This document shows positions 7,457 to 15,300 of a stretch of 17,070 nt of DNA, one piece after another. The notes under the pieces were generated by a model. That model did no database searches. It was not told where the DNA came from and saw nothing but the letters and a program-made list of their open reading frames with translations. Source of the stretch: an uncultured bacterium. Lineage in GTDB: Bacteria > Fidelibacterota > Marinisomatia > Marinisomatales > UBA1611. The position numbers were made by a program, and so were the translations under genes. Each line of letters opens with the position of its first letter. The stretch's first letter is position 1. The DNA is taken from assembly GCA_938092125.1 (NCBI GenBank), contig CALKMQ010000180.1:1-17070 (forward strand), read 5' to 3'.

Positions 7457-8497
7457 ATGCATACAATTGATTTACGTAGCGATACTGTAACTCTTCCAAC
7501 AAAAGAAATGCGAGAAGCAATTTCGAATGCAGAATTAGGTGATGATGTGTTTCAAGAAGATCCTACGATCAATAACTTAGAAAAATTAGCAGCAAAAAAG
7601 TTCAATAAAGAAGCAGCTATCTTTTTACCTAGTGGAACGATGGCTAACCTTGTTGCTGTTCTCACTCATTGCAATCGTGGTGATGAGGTTATTCTAGGTG
7701 ACGAATCGCATACTTTTTTGTATGAAGCTGGAGGTATATCTTCTTTCGGAGGTGTTCATTCTAGGCAATTAAAAAACCATAATGATGGAACAATACATCT
7801 AAATGATATAAAAAATGCCATAAGAAAAAAGGACGTTCATTTTCCACCATCTCGTCTTATATGTTTAGAAAATACGCACAACAGATGTTTTGGCATGCCT
7901 TTAGAAATTAACTATGTAAACGAGGTAGTAGATATAGCAAAAAACAATGATATGTATGTACATGTAGATGGTGCAAGAATTTTTAATGCAGCTGTCGCAA
8001 CTGGCTCTACCGTTGCAGACTTAACAAAAAATGTTGATACTGTATCTTTTTGTCTATCTAAAGGCCTATCTGCGCCTTCGGGTTCATTACTTTGTGGAGA
8101 TAAAAAATTCATTTATAAAGCTAGATTCAATCGTAAAGCTCTTGGAGGCGGCATGAGACAAGCTGGGATATTAGCTGCGGCTGGTATTGTCGCTATAGAT
8201 AATATGTCTTCAAAAATCATAGAAGACCATCGGAATGCAAAAGCTCTAGCAGATGGGATAGCTAAAATTGATGGTATTATTATTGAAACGGAAAAGATAA
8301 AAACAAATATTATATACTTCAAACTTGATCATCCAAAAGTAAATAGTGAATCACTTTTAGATATCATGAATAAAAAGAAAATACGGTTTTTTGAATTGGG
8401 TCCTAATTGGTTTAGGCTTGTAACGCATTCTGGTATAAGTAAAGAAAACATCGATTATGTAATAAGTGAGTTTGAAAGCTTTTTTTCTCAGGCTTGA
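7457..8497 (+). CDS. ltaE: Low-specificity L-threonine aldolase
   Basis: This PLP enzyme reversibly splits L-threonine or allo-threonine into glycine and acetaldehyde and accepts other 3-hydroxy-amino acids. The 346-residue length is normal. Family marks are the N-terminal DLRSDTVT, AIFLPSGTMAN (54-64), the stacking His in GDESHTFLYEAGG (H85), HVDGARIFNAA (169-179) and the cofactor lysine in SFCLSKGLSAPSGS (K202). A GAGGA ribosome binding site precedes the ATG. The next gene starts on the base after its stop, so the two are probably coupled. It lies 2 kb from the dehydratase-reductase-aminotransferase operon, separated by ppk2 and the repeat-protein gene, so it is not in the same transcript. 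It may supply or consume 3-hydroxy-amino acids for that set. Confidence 0.93.
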   Translation: MHTIDLRSDTVTLPTKEMREAISNAELGDDVFQEDPTINNLEKLAAKKFNKEAAIFLPSGTMANLVAVLTHCNRGDEVILGDESHTFLYEAGGISSFGGVHSRQLKNHNDGTIHLNDIKNAIRKKDVHFPPSRLICLENTHNRCFGMPLEINYVNEVVDIAKNNDMYVHVDGARIFNAAVATGSTVADLTKNVDTVSFCLSKGLSAPSGSLLCGDKKFIYKARFNRKALGGGMRQAGILAAAGIVAIDNMSSKIIEDHRNAKALADGIAKIDGIIIETEKIKTNIIYFKLDHPKVNSESLLDIMNKKKIRFFELGPNWFRLVTHSGISKENIDYVISEFESFFSQA

Positions 8498-9019
8498 ATG
8501 AATCTATTAAATTTAAAACAGACTAAAATTTCGATATTTTTTTTATCAGTCTTATTAACTGCCAACCCTAATGCCTCTGAAACTATATTCCCTAAAAATA
8601 TTTCAGATATAAACGGCGATAAAATATCATTTTCAACTTTATCTAAAGATAAGACTGTTTGTTTAATTACAATCAAATCTATTACCTGCCCTATATGCAT
8701 TGAACAGTTAGAGAGAATTAAAAAAAAAGTATTAGATTTTGAAAAATGTAATTTAACATTCCTTGTTCTAGCTCCAGGGCCTTTGGAAGGAATAAAGGAA
8801 TTTGCAAAAAAAATCAAATTCCCCTTCCCTTTCATACAGGATAAAAACTTTTCTATCTCAAAAATATTTAGTTTGGCTAACCCACCTTTTGAAATTATAC
8901 CTGCTGTCATTTTATTTGAAAAAAATGGTTATGTGAAGTGGCGGCAAGTAGGTCGAAGTTTTGATTATTTTAGTGATCAAGCTCTTGAAGATTATCAAGA
9001 TTGTGAAAATTGGATTTAA
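8498..9019 (+). CDS. Exported thioredoxin-fold (AhpC/TSA or redoxin-like) protein
   Basis: A hydrophobic N-terminus (about residues 10-27) suggests export. The remaining part has the thioredoxin/redoxin layout: a strand VCLITIK, then ITCPICIEQLERI with a CxxC pair (C64, C67), a helix, strand LTFLVLAP, and PAVILFEKNGYVKWRQVG near residues 135-152 carrying the cis-Pro position. The CPIC pair is consistent with a thiol reductase or a redoxin whose peroxidatic Cys has a nearby resolving Cys. The ATG follows the ltaE TGA with no gap, and no Shine-Dalgarno sequence is apparent, which suggests reinitiation after ltaE. The 173-residue length fits the family. Substrate is unknown. Confidence 0.75.
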   Translation: MNLLNLKQTKISIFFLSVLLTANPNASETIFPKNISDINGDKISFSTLSKDKTVCLITIKSITCPICIEQLERIKKKVLDFEKCNLTFLVLAPGPLEGIKEFAKKIKFPFPFIQDKNFSISKIFSLANPPFEIIPAVILFEKNGYVKWRQVGRSFDYFSDQALEDYQDCENWI

Positions 9020-9039
9020 AAAATATTTACTAAGTGTAA

Positions 9040-9070
9040 TTTGTATCATGACCTGATACAATTAAGTTTG
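9040..9070 (+). promoter_or_regulatory. Bacteroidota-type promoter of pcm with an inverted repeat in the spacer
   Basis: TTTG (9040-9043) and TAAGTTTG (9063-9070) are 19 bases apart, an exact match to the Bacteroidota primary-sigma pattern TTTG-N19-TAnnTTTG. A perfect 8-bp palindrome, TTGTATCA (9041-9048) and TGATACAA (9054-9061) with a 5-base centre, fills the spacer and overlaps the upstream element, as an operator would. The pcm ATG lies 37 bases downstream. There is no T run after the dyad, so it is not a standard terminator. Confidence 0.6.
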
Positions 9071-9107
9071 AGTTATATAGTTCTTCAAAACCAAAAAACT
9101 GATTTTT

Positions 9108-9713
9108 ATGTTTGATAGTGATGTAATAAAACAAGGCATTAAAAATAAATCTATCCTTAATGTTATGAGAGATGTAGACAGACGTAATTTTGTGCCAAAG
9201 GAATATTTAGATATAGCTTATGACGATTGTGCAATTCCTTTAGGTGAAAACCAAACAATTAGTCAGCCATTTATCGTTGCATTTATGACTGAAAATTTAG
9301 AATTAAAACCAATGCATAAAGTACTTGAGATTGGAACAGGATCAGGTTTCCAAACTGCCGTATTAAGTAGGCTTGCAGATTTAGTAGTATCTGTAGAAAT
9401 AAATGAAATATTATCAAAAAAAGCTTCAATAAGATTAAATCAGTTAGGTTACAAAAATATATCTTTATATAACAGCGATGGTATGCAAGGTGTTTCTAAA
9501 CACGCTCCTTATGATAGGATTTTAGTATCAGCGTCTGCCAAAGAAATCCCTAAAAAATTATTTAATCAATTATCAATTAATGGCCAGATGATTATACCTA
9601 TTGGAAAACAATCAGAGGTGCAGTATTTATGGTTGATTAAAAAAATGAAAGATGACCAAATGAAAAAAGAGAAAATTCTTCCTGTGCACTTTGTTTCGAT
9701 TATAAAAGGTTAG
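9108..9713 (+). CDS. pcm: Protein-L-isoaspartate O-methyltransferase
   Basis: This cytoplasmic enzyme uses S-adenosylmethionine to methylate isoaspartyl residues in aged proteins, starting their repair. The 201-residue chain has the family features in order: RRNFVPKEYLDIAYDD near the N-terminus, QTISQPFIVAFMTE (49-62) with the conserved Ser in the acceptor region, SAM motif I VLEIGTGSGFQTAVL (72-86), VEINE (96-100), then the DGMQG, YDRILVSA and GQMIIPIG motifs. No Shine-Dalgarno sequence precedes the ATG, although a convincing promoter with an operator-like palindrome does. The next gene starts directly after its TAG stop. An alternative upstream start was not seen. Confidence 0.93.
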   Translation: MFDSDVIKQGIKNKSILNVMRDVDRRNFVPKEYLDIAYDDCAIPLGENQTISQPFIVAFMTENLELKPMHKVLEIGTGSGFQTAVLSRLADLVVSVEINEILSKKASIRLNQLGYKNISLYNSDGMQGVSKHAPYDRILVSASAKEIPKKLFNQLSINGQMIIPIGKQSEVQYLWLIKKMKDDQMKKEKILPVHFVSIIKG

Positions 9714-10217
9714 ATGCTTCAAAAAATTATTATAACGTTTTTATTGTTTTCTTGCTCTTATGGACAATTAATATGGCATGAAGGAAATCTAAAAAAAGTT
9801 GAGGAAGTATCTTTAGACATAGTTGTCAATGGGCAGGATGACCCTATTTGGCAAGAAAAATTAGCACAGATAGCGTTGTTATTTTTAGAAGGTTATAAAT
9901 TGAAGATAGACCCTGAAATTTTTTCGCCAACAATGGTTATTCAAATTAGTTTAATAAAATCAAAAGAGTTAAGCATGTATTCTTATCATCTCGAATTGTC
10001 AGTTTTTGATTTATTTTTAACAAAAGAAAGATATTTAGAAAACATTTCAAAGAAGAAAGTTTTAAAAAAGTTTAAAAAAGGAATTATTTATCAGCAAAAT
10101 TTAATTGGGCATTCCTCAGATAATAAAATCATCCAAGATATTGAAAATTCTTTAGTAAAAATTTTAGATATGTATATAAATAGCTGGTATCAAGATAATC
10201 CTATGAAACAATTTTAA
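9714..10217 (+). CDS. Exported protein of unknown function, coupled to pcm
   Basis: The N-terminus (MLQKIIITFLLFSCSYGQ) is a short signal peptide. It could be cleaved after SYG or, less likely, be processed at C14 as a lipoprotein, since LFSC is a weak lipobox. The 167-residue chain then alternates predicted strands and helices, with a Lys-rich region around 115-130, and ends MKQF. It resembles nothing I recognise. The general layout (small periplasmic alpha/beta domain) is like other DUF4835- or curli-accessory-like proteins, but I see no motif to support either. The ATG is the first codon after the pcm stop codon, so translation is probably coupled to pcm. Confidence 0.65.
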   Translation: MLQKIIITFLLFSCSYGQLIWHEGNLKKVEEVSLDIVVNGQDDPIWQEKLAQIALLFLEGYKLKIDPEIFSPTMVIQISLIKSKELSMYSYHLELSVFDLFLTKERYLENISKKKVLKKFKKGIIYQQNLIGHSSDNKIIQDIENSLVKILDMYINSWYQDNPMKQF

Positions 10218-10241
10218 TTCTACAGTTTATTTCTACCTTTA

Positions 10242-10272
10242 TTTGACATCTCCTTTCTTCAGCGTAAATTTG
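10242..10272 (+). promoter_or_regulatory. Bacteroidota-type promoter for the envelope operon
   Basis: TTTG (10242-10245) and TAAATTTG (10265-10272) are separated by 19 bases, again an exact TTTG-N19-TAnnTTTG match. It also reads as a sigma-70-like TTGACA (10243-10248) with TAAATT 16 bases on. The ATG at 10289 lies only 16 bases past the element, so the transcript would have a leader of about 10 bases with no Shine-Dalgarno sequence. Confidence 0.6.
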
Positions 10273-10288
10273 TTAGTTTTATTAAAAA

Positions 10289-11815
10289 ATGAATTATACC
10301 AACAAAATATTAATCATCGCTGCTAATTGTGGCTTATTCACTGCTTTTTGGTTTTTATTAAGCGTAAATGCATCAGCTGCGGAAAAAATTGATTGGCAAG
10401 GTGGTGGTGAAAAAACTGGAAAGCGGTTAGCTGTTCTTGACTTTTCATCTGAAGGTATTTCTTTACCTATGCGTGATCTCTTAACCGAGCAATTTCGTCA
10501 AAACATTAAAAAATTAAATATTTATGAGGTTCTTGATGCTAGTATGACGAATCAGGTCGATATTTTCTATCCAGGGGAGCGTGTTTATGGGGAATGCAAA
10601 TCTAAAGCATGTATTTTAGAAATAGGTAAGCTGTTAAAAGTTAATTTTGTAGTGGCAGGTACGATTATTGAAAAAGAAAAAGAATATTTTATTAAAGGAA
10701 AAATGTATTCTATCGATTTAGAGCAAGAGGTTCAAGGGTTCTCAATTGATAATGTTAGTGAAATTGATAGTATTAGGCTTGAAATGAAAAAATTATCATA
10801 TAATGTTAGTGGGTTAGAGGTGCCTGACACTTTAACAATCGAAGCGTCTTCTGAAACATTAGGCTATTTAAAACCAAAAAAAGAAAAACAGAAAACTCCT
10901 TGGCTTAGATTACCAAAAATCCCCAAAAAAGTTAGGTCTTTAATGTACTCTACATTGGTTCCAGGAGCAGGGCAGGTATATTCAAAACGCTCTTATACAG
11001 GAATGGGTTTTTTTGGTACTGAAATTATAATTGGCGGGCTGGCATTACTTGCTCACTCAAATTATCAAAAATCTTGGGGAGGGTTTGAAGAAAAGTATAC
11101 AAATTATCAAAATGAAAACGATCCAGGTAAGCTAATTGATCTTAGACCGGATATAATTCGGTATGCTAGTGATACAAAAAAGCATAATAATTTTTTGAAG
11201 GGATTAAGAATTTTAGGAGGGTCTATTTGGGGCATAAATATGTTGCATGCATATATTGTCGCTCCTGATGAGATATTTGTCAATGCTGGTAATTTTGGGT
11301 CTGTTGTTGATTCAAAATCAAAACCTAGAATGACTACATGGGATTTGCTATCAGGCTTTGGTTTAAGAGGTTCAATTATTAGGCCAATTTTTAAAGGAAA
11401 TTCTTTATCTGCTTATTCTCCTTACACTGATGGTGGTTTTTTAATTACCACACCAATAGGTCTTTATTTTGGTTCAGTTTTTACATCATTATCTTATGAG
11501 GTGTCTAATTATTCATTTACATCTTCTAGTTTTGATGATAAATATGAAGGATTGAGTAATACGATCGCACTTAATCTTGATTTAACTGAAAAAATATCTT
11601 TTGGTGGAAATAGACTTAGAAAATATTCTTTTATAGGTAGGTCTTCTTATGATGATGGTAAAGGTTATGTACTTGGTGGCGACCTGGTCTATGATATAAG
11701 TACGTTCCCATTATCATTTGCGCTTTCAAGCAGAGCAAATTTGGTTAAAACATCTTCATTAGGTAGTACAATGTGGGTTTCACTAGGAGTTAATGTTGGT
11801 GTTAAAATCCCATAA
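10289..11815 (+). CDS. Envelope protein with CsgG/TolB-N-like domain and DUF5683-like region
   Basis: A signal peptide ends near residue 31 (ASA-AEK). Residues 45-175 (KRLAVLDFSSEGIS, DLLTEQFRQNI, then KLLKVNFVVAGTI) follow the pattern of the CsgG/FlgO/TolB-N-like domain, an alpha/beta periplasmic fold often tied to outer-membrane assembly. Two Cys (C103, C108) could form a disulfide. Residues about 215-325 match a DUF5683-like region: STLVPGAGQVYSKRSYTGMGFFGTE, with a following hydrophobic stretch (GGLALLAH). The C-terminal 170 residues are rich in alternating aromatic strands, suggesting an outer-membrane beta sheet or barrel. The gene heads an operon in which the next two reading frames overlap (23 and 14 bases). 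A role in assembling or holding the cohesin and dockerin partners is plausible but unproven. Confidence 0.75.
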   Translation: MNYTNKILIIAANCGLFTAFWFLLSVNASAAEKIDWQGGGEKTGKRLAVLDFSSEGISLPMRDLLTEQFRQNIKKLNIYEVLDASMTNQVDIFYPGERVYGECKSKACILEIGKLLKVNFVVAGTIIEKEKEYFIKGKMYSIDLEQEVQGFSIDNVSEIDSIRLEMKKLSYNVSGLEVPDTLTIEASSETLGYLKPKKEKQKTPWLRLPKIPKKVRSLMYSTLVPGAGQVYSKRSYTGMGFFGTEIIIGGLALLAHSNYQKSWGGFEEKYTNYQNENDPGKLIDLRPDIIRYASDTKKHNNFLKGLRILGGSIWGINMLHAYIVAPDEIFVNAGNFGSVVDSKSKPRMTTWDLLSGFGLRGSIIRPIFKGNSLSAYSPYTDGGFLITTPIGLYFGSVFTSLSYEVSNYSFTSSSFDDKYEGLSNTIALNLDLTEKISFGGNRLRKYSFIGRSSYDDGKGYVLGGDLVYDISTFPLSFALSSRANLVKTSSLGSTMWVSLGVNVGVKIP

Positions 11816-12344
11816 AAATTTATTTTACTTTTTATTTGTACTAATTTTTTTGTACTCCTGCGATGATGCTAAGTATGAGCTTGACAATGAATTTGACCCA
11901 GAAAACCTTGGTTTAAATTCGCCAACATTATTTTTTCACCCTCCAGAATTTGAATCAATTAAAGTTGGCGAAAGTGATACGCTTGAACTTTATTGTTATA
12001 AAGTCCAGAATGCTGCCGGCGCTCATTTGCAAATTGAGTTTGATTCTGAGATAATTCAGATCGATACTGTTAAGTATGGTGATTTTTTTATGAATGGCGC
12101 TAATACTCCCATTATGTTCACAGATCAAGAGGATGGCTTTTTAAACGTTTATTTATTTTTACAGCCAACCGCAGTCGCAAGCAATTCAAGTGGCACCCTG
12201 TCTATGGCTAAAATATTATTTACTGTAAAAGATGAAGGCCTAGCGCCAATAAGATATACAAATAATACTGTACTAAGAAATGAAAACAATATTTCGGTCT
12301 TTCTAAATAATTACGGTGAGGGCTTAATTAATGCCATTCAATAG
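11793..12344 (+). CDS. Cohesin-like domain lipoprotein
   Basis: The N-terminus ends in a lipobox (LYSC, acylated C23). An acidic tail (DDAKYELDNEFDPE) follows, which in Bacteroidota often marks surface-exposed lipoproteins. Residues about 42-183 match the cohesin pattern: VGESDTLELYCYKVQNAAGAHLQIEFD, IQIDTVKYGDFF, DGFLNVYLFL and SSGTLSMAKILFTVKDEG, ending in short strands. Cohesins bind dockerin modules. The chain holds one such domain and nothing else. It starts inside the previous gene (23-base overlap, AGGAG upstream) and overlaps the giant dockerin-bearing gene by 14 bases. The 5' start is uncertain because TTG and GTG codons follow in frame at 11796 and 11799. The fold call is from pattern only. 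Confidence 0.75.
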   Translation: MLVLKSHKNLFYFLFVLIFLYSCDDAKYELDNEFDPENLGLNSPTLFFHPPEFESIKVGESDTLELYCYKVQNAAGAHLQIEFDSEIIQIDTVKYGDFFMNGANTPIMFTDQEDGFLNVYLFLQPTAVASNSSGTLSMAKILFTVKDEGLAPIRYTNNTVLRNENNISVFLNNYGEGLINAIQ

Positions 12345-15300
12345 AATAACAGCATTATTAATTATTTTATGTTTTTCAGCACCCGCGACCATAAATGCCC
12401 AATGTGAAGATGATGTTAATCTAACAATATCAGTAGATGATTTCCCTATTGAGCTTTCTGGGTCAACAACAGCAAGCGGAGATGATTTTGTAGTTTACAG
12501 CTCAGGAACCACAGATATATTAGCAGGGTACCTTACAAATGATGTGATATATAAATTTTCTATTGGATTTTCTGATGAAGATGGTGATGGAGAAAATGAT
12601 GAGGGTATAAACTTATTTGCTGATATGTGTAGAAGTGGAGTGAACTTTGATGCTTCGATTGCAATAGTTAAAGCGGATGGTATAGATTGTAAAAATATTG
12701 ATGAAAATGAATTAATTGCTAATGAAAATTTTTCTTATGAATTAATTGACTCCGGCGTGTTATGCCCTAGCGCTGTAGATTTTAGTCCGCCTGATTATTT
12801 ACCAATAGCTAGAGAGGTATATTTGGATGAACAAGGAGATTATTACATAGTTGTAGACGGCCATAATGTTGGTAATACAGGCGATTTTAGCATTGTAATT
12901 GGTGAAATGTCTCACTTTTCTGATTATAAAAATTTGCATCCCCAAAATTTGTTTGTTGATATTGACTTTTCAAATGAGGTATATGGTGTAAATGATGGAG
13001 AGGTTTGGAGTATTGGTTCTATTCTAAACGGCGAAGATTATTTTGAAATTAGAGATGAAAATGGTTTTAATGTTGGGCTAGGTGAATTACTCAATGAAAA
13101 CGGAGGCTTATTGCAACAGAATACTGGTTATAGTACAATTAGATTCCCCTTAATTAATCCGCCGAATTATGGTTCCTATATCTATGTAACTGTAAAAGAT
13201 CATATTTTTGCAACGCGTGATGAAAATGGAGAAATCCTTTCTCAAGTTACTGCACCTCATTTAATAAACAGTGAAAGCATTCCATTTACTATAGGCGATA
13301 CCATCTATATTGAATTATATGATATTATTCCCCCTTTAATAACAATTGAGGGTATAAGTGTTGAATCTGATCCTATGATTGTTGATCCGAATGAAAATAT
13401 AATTATTTATTCATCTGAAAAACTTTTTAAAAATCAAGATGAGGTGTCTGCAGCGAATCTATCGGACTATATTTCGCTTTCATTTCTTGAAACTGGAGCC
13501 CCTTTAGGTTTTAGCATCGATGTTAGTGATGATTTGCGAGTAATTCAGATTGATCCAGATGATTCTTTTGTTGACTCGCAATGGGAAGATATTCAAATAA
13601 CTATATTAAACCAAAATGCTAGTGGTGTTTCTTTAAATGATGAATCGGGTAATCAGATAACTGCTAAATCATCGAATATTCGAATAAATGATATTGTAAA
13701 CCCATTATTTACTAGTGCCGTAATTGATAGTAATTCAAATACACTAGTAATTATATCTATGAATGAAGAAATATATAAAGATTACGCAGACCTGGTCGCC
13801 TCTGGAGGGTTAAACACCGGTCACTTTGATTTAGCCATCTCAAGCAATGATTTAAATAATGTCCAAAATGTATTGGTAGAGAATGTTATCAAGGTTGATA
13901 GTTTTGAACCAGTCGTTGGGGGAGAGACTAGTCTTAGATTACAGTTAATTTTAGATCCACCTAATGCTTCAGGTTCTGAAATAGTTACAATATCAACCAC
14001 TTTTTTACCTATAAGGGATCGTGCTGGAAATCAAGTTCTAAATCAGGTTACCTTTAATTTAAAAGATGAATTAGCACCAACATTATTGCAATTATCACCT
14101 GACCCTGATAACGCTATACTACCAAGTAGCAATATAATTTTACTATTTAGTGAAACGGTGAAAAGTTATAATGAAAGTGATACTAGTATAAATGATTTGA
14201 ATGATAGTGAATTTAAAAAAATAGTACATTTAATTAATCAGGATGGTGATACTTTAAATTACCAAACTGATTTTAATATTGATACAACCTCAATAACCAT
14301 AAACCCAGATGCTCTCTTTACTGAATTAGAAACATTAACACTTTCTATTAAAAGCTCAACTTTATGTGATAATGACACAAATTTCACTGCGGCTTATAAT
14401 TTTGAGTATGAGGTCGCGGATGTTTCTCCACCTAGTTTTATTGAAGACTCTTTTGGCAGGGGCAATGATTATGTGTTGATTGAAATGAGCGAGAATGTTT
14501 TCAGTAATTCTGAGGCGACGGAAGCTCTTACTGTCCAAGACTTTAATCTTGAAGTTGATTATGGCGATTTAAATGGTGCACAATCTATTTATCTCGAATC
14601 ACTAGCTGATACATCAGGAGGTAATCCATCAATCGGTGAAACAATATTTCGATTGAATTTAAAAGTTGTTGGTTCTGCAAATGGGACTGAAAGCATTTTA
14701 GTAAGACCAACTCCAAATGAAATTTATGATGCCGGTGGTAATATTATGAGTGCTACTGAGGTAACAGAACAATTTTATTTACTACCATCACCTATTTTCG
14801 GTCAAAATAGTAGCCTTAGTCCAGATAATGGGTTCTTTAGATTGATTTTCGAAAATGGGCCTGTTTTTTCAAATGAGTTATCTAATTCTGGCTTGGTTAT
14901 CCAAGATTTTAAAGTATTGCTCACATCAAATGATGATATCATAAGTGAGGTGTTTCCACTTTATGTTGTCGATGAAAATAATAATTTGCTAGATAATGAA
15001 GGAGCAGATACAATAAAACTTGATGTTAGTCTTGATTTTATTCCAACTGGTGGTGAAATAATTAGAATATTTCCTGAATCTTCAAATGCGATTTATAATG
15101 AAAACGGTGTAAATATGGATTCGTCAGAATTTGCTGGCCCATTTATTCTAAACGATCAATTAAGACCCTTTTTTAGTTCTAATATAACGAATGAGAGTAA
15201 TAATATATCTTATAATGACACATTAATTTTTTGTTTTAACGAACCTATTAGATTGTTAAATGGTCAGCCTCTAACCGATGATTCTGCTTTAGAAAGTTTT

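Noticed and set aside
8488..8910. 140-residue minus-strand reading frame
   Set aside because: It is antisense to the thioredoxin-fold protein, which has a convincing signal peptide and CxxC motif; no domain is seen on the minus strand.
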